From contig NC_080542.1 of NCBI RefSeq assembly GCF_028640845.1, positions 67,983,211 to 68,047,210 of the forward strand: 64,000 bases of DNA. The letters are read 5' to 3'. Of the stretch, positions 11,406-21,877 are shown piece after piece. The number at the start of each line of letters is the position of its first letter. The first letter of the stretch is position 1. Below the pieces are notes generated by a model, which had not been told where the DNA came from, searched no databases, and saw nothing but the letters and a program-made list of their open reading frames with translations. Source of the DNA: Ahaetulla prasina (taxonomy: Eukaryota; Chordata; Lepidosauria; Squamata; Colubridae). The translations under genes and the position numbers were made by a program.

Positions 11406-11880
11406 CTCCCAACTCTCAGCTCTTTCAGGCTGCAGGGATTGCCATTGTCTATTGCTGCGCAGGCCTCTGCTGCTTGCTGTAAGGAGGTAAGTTTCTGGGA
11501 GCAGATTTTTTTTTTCTTGTGCTAATCAAGCTATGCTGAAAACAAAAATGAAAGTAAAGAAGGTTGTTTACTGTAACAAGGCAAAATTGCTGGGAGGCAG
11601 AGGCAGATTTCTTTTTCTTGTTTTCCTCACCAAAAAAGGTAGGTGCGTCTTATAGTCTGGAAGGTCTTATTCTCCAAAAAATATGGTAATAGAAATATAA
11701 ATATAAATAAATAATAAACAAGCAAACTAATTAATCAATCAATTAATTAATTCTTTGTTTCTGATAGCAAAACAAAACAAAACATAAATGTGTATGGAGA
11801 GTCTCAGTCATCCAGGTCATAGTTGTCTCAAAGGTGCTTTTTCAAAAGGCAACCGCATAGTTTTTTTCTCTCAGGAAGAA

Positions 11881-11914
11881 GATGTTTCACTTCTCTTCCA
11901 AGAAGCTTCATCAG
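11881..11914 (-). ncRNA. Hammerhead-ribozyme-like motif (PLE lineage 1, left arm)
   Basis: On the minus strand: CTGATGA (complement of 11908-11914), a hairpin with arms GCTTC and GAAGT (one G-T wobble), then GAAA (complement of 11885-11888) and CATC. CUGANGA, a stem and GAAA form the hammerhead core. The sequence after GAAA leaves only a minimal stem III, as in PLE-type hammerheads. The expected cleavage-side GTC reads ATC, so cleavage may be impaired. Confidence 0.55.
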
Positions 11915-11934
11915 TTTGCCCACATCATGCAGAG

Positions 11935-11968
11935 CTGATGAAGCTTCTTGGATGAGAAGCAAAACATC
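11935..11968 (+). ncRNA. Degraded hammerhead-like motif (PLE lineage 1, right arm)
   Basis: CTGATGA (11935-11941), hairpin arms GCTTC (11943-11947) and GAAGC (11956-11960), then AAAA where GAAA is expected, and CATC. Both changes from GCGAAACGTC are CpG to CpA transitions, so this looks like a methylation-decayed copy of the left-arm motif. Confidence 0.45.
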
Positions 11969-12040
11969 TTCTTCTTCTTCCTCAGGGAAAAAAACTGTCC
12001 AGTTTTGAAAAAGCACCTTTGACAAAACAAAGCAGCACAA

Positions 12041-12344
12041 TCTGAAGAAGGCCATAACTAAAATCAAGAATATCTCTGTAACAAACAAAATTTTGTGTAG
12101 TATAATATCAAAGCAAAATTCTGTGAAATATTTTCATAATTTTTTTTTTTTTGTTTACAAGCTATGCAGCTCTCTGGTTTTCAACAAACACACATTTCCT
12201 TATGTGTGGGCTTGCATTTTAGGAAAATTCAGACTTTAGAGCACTTTGCACCAGAACTAAGCATGTTCTGAATATAGTAAGGTGTGAAACTAATAAGCTG
12301 CCTCCCCCTATTTGGGTCATTCTCTTTGTTGAGATAATCTTTGC
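12041..12344. other. Intergenic, nothing recognised
   Basis: No feature identified apart from a poly(T) run near 12141-12151. Confidence 0.45.
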
Positions 12345-13222
12345 AATCAAGGAACCTGTAGAAATGGTGGTAGACTTTAGGAGAAACCCTTCCATACTTC
12401 CACCTCTCACAATACTTGACAACACAGTATCAACAGTAGAAACCTTCAAATTTCTAGGTTCTATCATATGGTAAGATCTAAAATGGACAGTTAACATCAA
12501 AAACATCATCTAAAAAGGACAACAAAGACTGTTCTTTCTGCGCCAACTCAGAAAGAAAAGCTCAAACTGCCCAAGGAGCTACTGATCCAGTTCTACAGAG
12601 GAACTATTGAGTCTGTCATTTACACCTCTATAACTGTCTGGTTTGGTTCTGCAACCCAACAAGAAAGACACAGACTTCAGAGGATAATTAGAACTGCAGA
12701 AAAAATAATTGCTACCAACCTACCTTCCATTGAGGACCTGTATACTGCACAAATCAAGAAGAGGGCCGTGAAAATATTTACAGATCCCTCACATCCTGGA
12801 CATAAACTGTTTCAACTCCTACCATCAAAACGACGCTATAGAGCATTGTACACCAGAACAACTAGACACAAGAACAGTTTTTTCCCAAAGGCCATCACTC
12901 TGCTGAGGCCATCAGTGCTCAACACTGTCAAACTATTTACTAAATCTACTCTACTATTAATCTTCTCATCGTTTTCATCACCAATCTCTCTCCACTTATG
13001 ATTGTATGACTGTAACTTTTTGTTGCTATCATTGTTGTAAATGTTGTACCTTTGATGAAGGTTTTTTTTCCTTTTTCTTTTATGTACACTGAGAGCATAT
13101 GCACCAAAACAAATTCCTTGTGTGTCCAATCACACTTGGCCAATAAAAATTCTATTCTATTCTATTCTATTCTATTCTATTCTATTCTATTCTATTCTAT
13201 TCTATTCTATTCTATTCTATTC
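12345..13222 (+). mobile_element. Microsatellite-tailed LINE, 3' half
   Basis: The best plus-strand copy of the family. The translation runs through EMVVDFRRNPSILPPLTI, TVETFKFLGS, RQLRK, IESVIYTSITVWFGSATQ, RLQRIIRTAEK, SIEDLYTAQIKKR and LLPSKRRYRALYTRTTRHK, the C-terminal module of L2/CR1-group reverse transcriptases. A 3' UTR ends in TCACACTTGGCCAATAAAAA and passes without a break into (ATTCT)n. It is 5'-truncated near 12345, with frameshifts near 12470-12560. No target duplication could be assigned because the right edge is microsatellite. Confidence 0.85.
13149..13222 (+). repeat. (ATTCT)n microsatellite at LINE 3' end
   Basis: About 15 pentamer units directly joined to the LINE 3' end. 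The same junction occurs at 17930-18018, 30871-30929 and 46236-46357 on the minus strand, which indicates that the LINE brings the array. Confidence 0.92.
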
Positions 13223-13580
13223 AGCCTGTTACAAAGTGTATTAATTTTACAATAGCCGTCCTGCATTTCTTCACAAATCTCCTGTGTGGACCTGAGCACA
13301 CATTTTTGACTCTATAAAAAAAGTCTCTTTGTTTGTGGTCAAATGCTTTCCTCGACTTAAGAAAACTGGATGTAAAATGCTGTCTAAATTCTACCCATAG
13401 AACTAAAACATCCACATCAAACATTGAATCTGGTATTCTGGTATCATTTCATAGCCACTATTATTAATGGGTTTTTTGTGGTTTTTTTTACAAAGCAAAA
13501 TTTTAAGCCAAAAATTAAATATATCAATAAAAAATTAAAAAAGAAAAACTGAATATAAAATGAAAAGCAATATTTAAAAT
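13223..13580. other. Intergenic, nothing recognised
   Basis: AT-rich DNA that should hold the 3' LTR of the neighbouring gypsy element if that element were complete. I see no match to its 5' LTR beyond the first few bases. Confidence 0.4.
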
Positions 13581-13714
13581 TGCCTGACATGTCACCCCCC
13601 TAAAAAAGTAGGGAATCCACCTGAAAGAAAACAAAAGAAGGAAAGAGAGACAAAGGAAACATAAAAATTATAAACAATGAGGTTTGTCAGAGTACAATTG
13701 ATGAGATATACATA

Positions 13715-14097
13715 CTAATTTAGTGGCATGCACATGTATTTTGTGAACCCATTCATTGTGTGAGAAGGAGAGGTGTTTCCAAGCCACCAGGTACTGGTGG
13801 TCTTGTGGAATTTCCTAGAGTCAAGAATTTCCTGAACTTCAAAATGTTTTTCATCCTCTACCATAATAGGGGGCAGAACAGGGGTAGTAGGCAGATGAAG
13901 ATCAGAGGTGACTTTAGGCTGCAATAAGCTACAATGGAAAATGGGTTGGACTTGCAATAATGACTTAGGGAGCTGTAATTCCACCATAACAGGGTTAATA
14001 ATATGAAGTATGTATTAGGACAAAACTTTTTCAACTAATGCAAAGATTTTAGAAACTTGGTGAAAAGGTAAACAAACCACCTGAAAAGGCTTTTGAT
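13715..14097 (-). pseudogene. gypsy integrase C-terminus with chromodomain remnant
   Basis: The translation reads VMVELQLPKSL (integrase C-terminal 'INPVxVELxLP' segment), HCSLLQP (matching the conserved H-x-SLLKP) and FEVQEILDSRKF, where a chromodomain begins ('YEVEAILDSR'). The residues that should follow (YLVKWxGY) are replaced by unrelated sequence after a frameshift. The upstream portion continues across the hAT insertion at 14098-15176. This identifies the element as a chromovirus-like Ty3/gypsy. Confidence 0.72.
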
Positions 14098-15176
14098 CAG
14101 GGGTGAAATGCTCCCGGATCGGACCGGCTTGCGCGATCCGGTAGCGATGGCGGCTGCTGGTTCGGAGGACCGGTAGCAAAAATCCCTGCCCCTGCCCCCC
14201 TGCCTCTGCTGAGCCGCACCATCTGCAGAGGTTTTTTTTTTTTTTACTTTTGAAAGCCGGTTTTGCTTCAGCCGAAACATGCCTTTAAAAGTAAAAAAAA
14301 GCCTTTGAGGATCCCGCCCCTCAGGTGAGATCGGCAGAGCCTTTAAACTTTTAAAAAAAATGTAAAGTCTCCTCTGGTGATCTTACCTGAGTTCCTCATC
14401 ACCAGAACCTTACTTGTACTTTTACTTGTAGAAAACATGTTTTCTACAAGTAAGAGTAGAGATTCTAAGGCACTTACCTAATTACTGATGAACGCATGGC
14501 TCTTGTTCCAGCCCGAAAGCAGTTTCACTTTCAGCCAGAGAGAATCAATCGCTTAGCTAATCTATTTCCTTGGTGATCAACTGGCTGGCTTTGCTGGTTG
14601 AGGAACTCTGGGATTTGAAGTCCAAAATAAAATAAAATAAAATAAAATAAAATAAAATAAAATAAAATAAAATAAAATAAAATAAAATAAAATAAAATAA
14701 AATAAAATAAAATAAAATAAAATAAAATAAAATAAAATAAAATAAAATAAAATAAAATAAAATATTTGTGCAGCTTTCTGAGATTTGGTGTGTTTCTGTT
14801 GTATTTCACTCTAACTACACAAACCCACAAAATCTCAGAAAGCTGTATGTGGCATTTTGTGTGTATGTGTGTATGTGTGTGTATGTGTGAGTTCTGTGTG
14901 TTTAAAGTGTGAAAGTTGGTTTTTGAGCTTTTTGTGGCTGTGTGAAGTGTGAAGTGCAGCTGCTTTTACATTGTGTGTGAGCCAGTTGTGTTGTGTTGTG
15001 CTGTGTGTGTGTAAAGTGTGAAAGTTGGTTTTTGGTACCTCTTATTGTTTTTTATTCTTTGTTAATTATTTTTATTATTTATTGCTTTTGGCCATGCCCA
15101 CCCAGTCATCTGCCATGCCCACCAATTAAGCCTTGCCCACAAAACCAGTAGGGAAATTTTTTAGATTTCACCCCTG
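14098..15176. mobile_element. Non-autonomous hAT element (1,079 bp)
   Basis: The ends CAGGGGTGAAAT and ATTTCACCCCTG are inverted copies. Flanks are the 8-bp near-perfect duplication CTTTTGAT (14090-14097) and CTTGTGAT (15177-15184). No transposase is present. Inside are a CpG-containing region (14100-14230), a GCTGGCTTTGCTGG...TTGAAGTCC segment shared with the MITE at 29610-29721, an (AAAAT)n array, GTGT-rich sequence (14850-15030), and GGGCATGGC-type repeats near the right end. It inserted into the gypsy integrase reading frame, so it is younger than the gypsy element. Confidence 0.82.
14624..14763. repeat. (AAAAT)n microsatellite
   Basis: About 28 uninterrupted AAAAT units (140 bp), starting at the end of a MITE-like segment (14575-14622). 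On the minus strand this gives a repetitive pseudo-reading frame only. Confidence 0.93.
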
Positions 15177-15740
15177 CTTGTGATCCATCCATTTTTTAAC
15201 AGCCTGCTGTTTATATTCTTCTAAAGCTTTCTGTAAAGCTGATTTCACTCTAGGCCAGACCTTCTGTATCTTCTCTGCCCACTCTCTTGGGATCTCTATG
15301 GGTTGGGGTTTTGGCTCTAGTTCTTGGATGGGAGGGAATTCCATATCGTAGACCACTTGGAAGGGGGAGAAGCCAGTACTGTGGTGTACTGCATTGTTGT
15401 AGGCCACCTCTGTGAATGGTAGGAGGCCTGACCAGTCTGATTGCTGGTATGACACATAACACCGCAGGTAGCATTCCACCATGACATTGGCTCATTCAAC
15501 CGCTCCATTGGTGCAAGGGTGAAACGCCAAGCTTAAGCCTTGTCAGGATCCTATCAACCTTATGAAGTCCCTCCAGAACCTGGTGCTGAACTGAACCCCC
15601 TGCCCGATACAATGCGATGTGGTATCCCATGCAGGTGTTAGATGTGATGGAGAAACAGGCTCGCTAAGCGCTGAAGGGCTACTATCGAAGGTGGCTTCTA
15701 TCTGGGGTAGACCAATATGGCAGCACAAATGGGGCAGCTT
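15177..15740 (-). pseudogene. gypsy integrase catalytic-core remnant
   Basis: The translation contains RCYVSYQQSDWSGLLPFTEVAYNN followed by HHSTGFSPFQVVY, matching the conserved gypsy integrase segment 'DWxxLLPxAExAYNNxxHxSTGxSPFxxxYG'. Further upstream the frame is broken, and I could not place all three catalytic acidic residues. The C-terminal part continues at 14097 after the hAT insertion. Confidence 0.7.
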
Positions 15741-15909
15741 CCTACATAACTTTCTATGTCACTTTTTAATGGGGGCCACTAGAATTTCTGTTTCAGTAAA
15801 TGTAATGTTTTTACATAACCAAAGTGACCAGCTAATTTCGAATTGTGACAAACTTGCATAGTTCTTAGCCTTTCCCTAGCTGGGTCATATAGCTTATTTT
15901 CCACTCAGG

Positions 15910-17404
15910 CTAACCCTCTTTTATTATGCAAGTATGTTTATTGGCACTAAACCACTCATCTGTTTCTAAGGATTTTTTAAAATCTGTGGTGGTGGCATCG
16001 TCTAAGGTGGAGGGGTTGTTCTTCACTTGAGAGCATGTGATGACTTTAGCTGCTACTTGGGAGGTTGGGATCATGGGCTTAATTACTTCCGCCTTAACAC
16101 TGTTGTATTGCGATAGTTTGGACAAGGCATCTGTCAAAAAGTTTTTCCCTCTTGATAAATACTTCAAAGTGGATTTAAACCATTGGATGTAATGTGCCCA
16201 CCGAACTTGTTTTGGAGACATTTTCCATGGAGTTTTGGATGCTTCCAAGTTCCTGTGGTTGGTCCATACTTGGAAAGGTATTTTACTTCCTTCCAAGAAA
16301 TGTCTCCAAGTTAGGAGTGCCCACTAACTGCAAAAGGTTTCTTTTTCCATATTGCCCATCTCTGTTCAATTTAAGTTAATTTCCTAGAGGTGTATGCAAA
16401 TGGTTGTAATTTGCCTTCTTCATTCTCCTGGAGTAAAACAGCACCAACTGCCACATCATTGGCATTGGCCTGGATTACAAATGGTTATTCTGGGTCTAGA
16501 GGTTCAGCCAAAAAGAGTTTTTTTCAGTTTTTAAAAAACCACTTGGCAGCCTATAGTCCAATTCAGTGGTTGGCTAGGTTTCAGTCTATCTACCCCCTTG
16601 GTTTTTAACAGATTTGTAATCGGCAATGCTATTTGGGCAAAAAAGGGGATAAATTGCCTATAAATGTTAGCTAACCCAGGAAGGCCTTCAATTGTTTGTG
16701 AGTACAGGGGATTTCCCACTCAAGGACTGCTGTGACTTTTGCGGGGTCCATTTCCATTCTCTGGTGAGAGATTCTGTATCCTAGGTAATCTATTTTATCT
16801 TGGTGAAAATCACATTTGGAAAGTTTGGCAAACAAATTAGCTGCCCTTAATTTCTTCAAAACCTCTCACACCAATTTCACATGTTGAGTCTTAGTTTCAG
16901 TATAAATCAATATATCATTAAGATAACCCAAAACTTCCTTATACAAGTGTTCATGCAGCACTTCATTAATTAGGTGCATGAAAATAGCAGGAGCCCCTTG
17001 GAATCGGAATGGCAAAATCTTGAACTGAAAACATCCTAGTGGACAATTAAACACTGTTTTCCATTCGTCCCCTTCTTGGATCCTGATCTGGGAATAAGCC
17101 TCTCACAAGTCTAATTTAGAAAAAATTCTCCCCTTTTCCAGATGGGCCAGTATGCCCTTTATTAAGAGTAGGGGATAAAGATTTTCCTTGCAAATAGCAT
17201 TTATATTCCTATAATCCACACATAAATGTAACAAGCCATCCTTCTGGAACAGGATGGGGTGGCCACCTTGGGTCTTGCCAGTTCAATGAACCCACGCTTG
17301 AGGAATTCGTCTATGAATTGCTGCAATTCATCCAGTTCCCGGGGTGTCATAGCATAAAGTTTTGGCTTAGGTAGTATGGCCCTGGAAAAACCATGATGGC
17401 ACAA
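15910..17404 (-). pseudogene. gypsy reverse transcriptase and RNase H remnant
   Basis: From upstream to downstream on the minus strand: MTPRELDELQQFIDEFLKRGFI (RT N-terminus, near 17345-17280); then CFQFKILPFRFQGAPAIFM (motif B region) and YLNDILIY (motif C, where gypsy has YLDDILIY); then YLGYRISHQRMEMDPAKV and LKAFLGLANIYRQFIPFFA ('FLGFxNxYRRFI'); then the RNase H/connection segment with VWTNHRNLEASKT, SPKQVRWAHYIQWF and LTDALSKLSQY. Several stops and frameshifts separate these blocks. The first catalytic aspartate of motif C reads asparagine, consistent with loss of activity. Confidence 0.8.
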
Positions 17405-17589
17405 TCCGTAGACCTATGGGTGGGAGTTCATCTTAGGCAGCTTCATTGAGAGCGTCCATCAAATCCCCTGGGGACACCCAGTAGGGGTCCATTTGCCATA
17501 ACTGCAGCTACCTCCTCACTCTGCGGTATTTCAGTCTGGTGGGGTTCCTTGTTCTGAATTAATTCATCATTAGGGAATTGGAGGGTCCC

Positions 17590-17929
17590 CTCTGTCCAGT
17601 CCACTGTTGGGTTCCACTTCTTTTACCAGGCTAGACCCAGAACTTGGGCCCAGGCCATCCCTGGTGTCACAATGAAAGCAATGGTTTCGGAGTGATTTAC
17701 CATTGTTAGTTTGAGTGGTTCAGTGCCAAACTGGGGCACCCCCTGCAATGGACCCATCAAGTTGGCAGAACGAGACTGGGGTTTTTAGTGGCCTTGGTTG
17801 AATGCCCAGTTCCTCGATCAGAGTCGGGCTTATTAGGTTTCTTGTGCAATGTGAATCTAGCAATACCGTAAGTCTCACTTTTCTCCCCATTACCGGAATT
17901 TACAATTCTATAAGAGTTGTAAAAGCTTA
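17590..17929 (-). pseudogene. gypsy protease/linker remnant
   Basis: Minus-strand translation shows a HKKPNKPDSDRGTGHSTKATKN frame aligned with the gypsy protease region. The expected 'DSG-C-x-F-I' active-site segment and 'IxTxPLxxP' appear only as frameshifted pieces. Placement rests mainly on its position between gag and RT. The LINE at 17930-22795 interrupts it. Confidence 0.5.
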
Positions 17930-18018
17930 GAATAGAATAGAATAGAATAGAATAGAATAGAATAGAATAGAATAGAATAGAATAGAATAGAATAGAATAG
18001 AATAGAATAGAATAGAAT
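17930..18018 (-). repeat. (AATAG)n microsatellite at LINE 3' end
   Basis: About 17 pentamer units joined to the 3' end of the minus-strand LINE, marking its insertion edge in the gypsy protease region. Confidence 0.92.
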
Positions 18019-18995
18019 TCTTTATTAGCCAAGTGTGATTGGACACACAAGGAATTTGTCTTGATGCATACACTCTCGGAGTACCTAAAAGAAAAGATAC
18101 ATTTGTCAAGAATAATAAGGTACAACACTTAATGACAGTCATAGGGAAACAGTCAATATAAAACTTAAGGATACCAGCAACAAGGTTACAGTCTTAAGTG
18201 GGAGGAGATGGGTGATAGGAATGATGAGAAAATTAATAGTAATGTAGACTTAATAACTAGTTTGACTGTGTTGAGGGAATTATTTGTTTAGCAGAGTGAT
18301 GCCATTCAGGGAAAAAACTGTTCTTGTGTCTAGTTGTTCTGGTGTGCCATGCTCTATAGTGTCATTTTGAGGGTAGGAGTTGTAACAGTTTATGTCCAGG
18401 ATATGAGGTGTCTGTAAATATTTTTACAGTCCTCTTTTTGACTCATGCAGTACACAGGTCCTCAATAGAAGGCAGGTTGGTAGTAATTGTTTTTTTCTGC
18501 AGTTCTAATTATCCTCTGAAGTCTGTGTCTGTCGTGTTGGGTTGCAGGACCAAACTAGACAGTTAGGGAGGTGCAGATGACAGACTCAATAATTCCTCTT
18601 TAGAACTGTATCAGCAGCTCCTTGGGCAGTTTGAACTTTCTGAGTTGGCGCAGAAAGCAGAAAAGCTCATTCTTTGTTGTGCTTTTGTGATGATGTTGAT
18701 GATGTTGGGTGTCCATTTCAGGTCATGGGATATGGTAGAACCTAGAAATTTGAAGGTCTCTATTGTTGATACTGTGTTGTCTAGTATTGTAAGAGGTGGT
18801 AGTATAGGAGGGTTTCTCCTAAAGTCTACCACCATTTCTATGGTTTTGAGTGTGCTCAGTTCCAGATTGTTCTGATCACACCATGAGGCTAGTTGTTCAA
18901 CTTCCCATCTGTATGCAGATTTATCATTGTCTCGAATGACACTGATCACTGTTGTGTCATCTGCAAACTTCAGTAGTTTAACAGATGGATCATTT

Positions 18996-21877
18996 GGGCA
19001 TTACGGAGACCTGGTTGGGCCCGGAGGGGGGGGGTTCCCCTTGTGGAGCTATGCCCACCAGGTTTCCGAGCATTTCATCAGCCGAGAGTCCAAGGTAGGG
19101 GTGGGGGGGTAGCGGTTGTCATTAGAGAAAGTCTAGAGCCGAGGGAGGCCACTGTTCCTCAGATTGCCGGTTGTGAATCCCTCTTTGTGAAGTGGGGCCA
19201 TCGTGATCAGATGGGCTTGTTGATCACGTACCTGGCTCCTTGCTGCGTGACCACAGCCCTACCCGAGCTGTTGGAGGTACTCGCCGGGGTGGCGGTGGAG
19301 ACCCCCAGACTGATAGTCATGGGGGACTTTAACCTGCCATCGACGGGCTTGTCATCGACAGCGGCTCGGGAGTTCCAGGCTTCCATGACGGCCTTGGACC
19401 TGATCCAGGTAATTGATGGCCCCACGCACACAGGGGGTGGCACACTGGACCTGATTTATATCTCTGGTCAGTGGCGAAATGATCTGGTATTAGACAACTT
19501 AGAAACAGAACCGGTGTCATGGTCAGATCATTTTCTCCTTCGCCTAGACTTTCGGACCGCTATCCACCACTGCAGGGAGACGGAGCCAATGCGTTGGTTC
19601 CGCCCCAGGCGCCTGATGGACCCGGAGAGGTTCCTGACGGAGCTTGGGCCGTTTCCTGAGGACCTGGCCCACGGCACGGCTGAAGAGCTAGTTGCGGCCT
19701 GGGAACGGGCCGCGACTGGAGCTTTGGACCGTGTCGTGCCCTTGCGGCCTCTGACCCGCGAGGCCTCACCCGCCCCTTGGTTCTCCGAGGGGCTGAGAGA
19801 GATGAACGCCGGAGAAGACGCCTAGAGAGCGTCTGAGGTCCAGCTGCTCAGAAGTTGATCGAACACTAGTTAGATCCTATTCTAGGACCTACCTAGTGGC
19901 AATGAGGGAGGCGAGTGTTCCTATGCTTCCACCCTCATTGCGCCGGCAGATAACCGCCCGGCCGCCTGTTTTGGTGACCCGCCTCCTCCTTCATCAGGAG
20001 GTGCGGATGACCCGCTGCAGGGCCGTGCCGAGGAGTTTAGTGGTTATCTATACGACAAAATCGCTCAGCCCGGGACGGCTTGGACCGAAATTGGGATGAT
20101 CCAGGTGGGAGGGCGGAGTCGCGTCTTGTGGAGGTTATTTGGGATGAGTTTGACCCTGTGACTCGAGGACGTGGACAGGTTGCTGGGAGGCTGCATACTA
20201 CGACATGTTTACTGGACCCGTGCCTTCCTGGCTGGTGCTGGCCTCCCGGAAGTGACACGAGGCTGGCTCCAGGGATTACCAACGCTTTGTTGGAGGGAGT
20301 TTTCCTGCTGCCTTGAAGGAGGCAGTGGTGAGACCCTCCTCAAGAAGCCTTCCTGGACCCAGCTATTTTAGGTAATTACCGTCTGTCTCCAACCTTCGCT
20401 CACTGCGAAGGTTGTAGAGAGTGCTGTGGCACGGCAGCTACCCCAGTACCTGGATGAAGCCGTCTATCTAGACCTGCTCCAGTCCGGTTTCCGACCCGGC
20501 TACAGCACGGAGACAGCTTTGGTCGCGTTGGTGGATGATCTCTGGAGGGCCAGAGACAGGGGTTATTCCTCTGCTCTGGTCCTACTAGACCTCTCAGCGG
20601 CTTTCGATACCATCGACCATGGTATCCTGCTGCACCGGTTGGAGGGATTGGGAGTGGAGGCACCGCTTATCGGTGGTTCTCCTCCTATCTCTCCGACCGG
20701 TCGCAGACGGTGTTGACAGGGGGCAGAGGTCGACCGCGAGACACCTCACTTGTGGGTGTCAGGGGTCGATTCTCTCACCCTCCTGTTCAACATCTATATG
20801 AAGCCGCTGGGTGAGATCATCAGTGGCTTTGGGGTGAGATATCAACTGTACGCTGATGATACTCAGCTGTATTTTTCACCCCGGCCACCCCAACGGTTGT
20901 CAAGTGCTGTCCCGGTGTTTGGAGGCCGACGGGTCTGGATGGGGAGGAACAGGCTCAAGCTCAATCCTCCAAGACGGAGTGGCTGTGGATGCCGGCACCC
21001 GATACAGTCAGCTGCAGCCGCAGCTGACTGTTGGGGCGAGTTATTGGCCCCAAAGGAGGGAGTGCGCAGCTTGGGTGTTCTCCTGGATGCACGGCTGTCG
21101 CTTGAAGATCATTTGGCGGCCGCCTCCAGGAGAGCCTTCACCAGGTTCGCCTGGTGCGCCAGTTGCGCCTTCCTTGATCGGGATGCCCTATGCACAGTCA
21201 CCACGCCTGGTTACCTCCCGCCTGGATTATTGCAATGCTCTCACATGGGGCTCCTTGAGATGCACTCGGAGGCTTCAGTTGGTCCAGAATGCAGCTGCGC
21301 TGGTGATAGAGGGAGTCACGCGTAGCTCACATGTGACACCTCTCCTGCGCAGACTGCACTGGCTTCCTGTTGCCTTCGGGTGCATTTCAAGGTCTTGGTA
21401 ACCACCTTTAAAGCGCCCATGGCTTGGGACCTGGGTACTTACGGGACCGCCTTCTGTTACCTCATGCCTCCCACCGACCAGACGCCCCACAGAGAGGGCC
21501 TTCTCAGGGTGCCGTCCGCCAGACAATGTCGGCTGGCGGCCCCAGAGGAAGATCCTTCTGTGGGGCCCCACTCTTGGAACGAACTCCCCTGGTTTACGCT
21601 AAATTCTGACCTTCGGACTTTTGCCGCGAACTGAAAACATATTTGTTTGTTCGTATGGGCTTTCTTAAATTGTTTAATTTTAAATTTTAAATTTTCTCTA
21701 GTTTTAATTGGGGTTTTAGATTCTTAATTCTTAATTATTTCGGCCATACTGTATAATAAGTTTTTTAATTGTATTTTAACTGTATATTGTTCTTTTTTAT
21801 CCTGGCTGTACACCGCCCTGAGTCCTTCGGGAGAAGGGCGGTTTATAAATCCAATAAATAAATAAATAAATAAATAA
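18996..21877 (+). mobile_element. L2-type LINE nested in another LINE
   Basis: Plus-strand L2-group non-LTR element. Endonuclease remnants read ITETWLG (near 19000), VIMGDFNLP (19310-19335) and SWSDHFLLRLDF (19515-19550). Reverse transcriptase reads QSGFRPGYSTETALVALVDD (20480-20540), LLDLSAAFDTIDHGILLHRL (motif A, 20580-20640), then [22 protein letters not shown] and [12 protein letters not shown] (motif C YADD intact, 20840-20870), and the 3' region near 21200-21600. The 3' UTR ends in a CCGCCCTGAGTC hairpin and (AAAT)n. Flanking ATTTG at both edges is a possible short target duplication. GC content is much higher than its host LINE's. Stops and frameshifts occur throughout, so it is inactive. 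Confidence 0.82.

Larger units (their letters stand above)
10596..11686. mobile_element. Non-autonomous TA-flanked (mariner-like) element
   Basis: Bounded by the dinucleotide TA on both sides (10594-10595, 11687-11688). Terminal inverted repeats begin CCATATTT and include GTATAAGATGC at the left; the right end is the matching complement (GCGTCTTATAGTC ... AATATGG). A second inverted pair, near CTCCTTGCAGCAAGCAGCA and CTGCTGCTTGCTGTAAGGAG, lies inside. TA duplication with CC..GG ends suggests the Tc1/mariner superfamily, with no transposase present. A solo LTR (10818-11405) has inserted into the middle. Confidence 0.7.
11797..12040. mobile_element. Head-to-head Penelope-like terminal repeats (lineage 1)
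   Basis: Two copies of the same PLE end lie in opposite orientation. The left arm (11797-11914, minus) begins with GAGAGTCTCAGTCATCCAGG, the complement of the end of the PLE at 7640-7660. The right arm (11930-12025, plus) carries AAGCTTCTTGGATGAGAAGC. Both arms contain a GAAGCTT-centred hairpin with hammerhead-type core bases. Inverted junctions of this sort are typical of PLE integration. No reverse-transcriptase coding sequence accompanies them. Confidence 0.7.

Noticed and set aside
13052..13255. Open frame with repeated SILFY residues
   Set aside because: It is a translation of the (ATTCT)n microsatellite. The same applies to frames over 17930-18142, 30836-31042 and 14531-14830.
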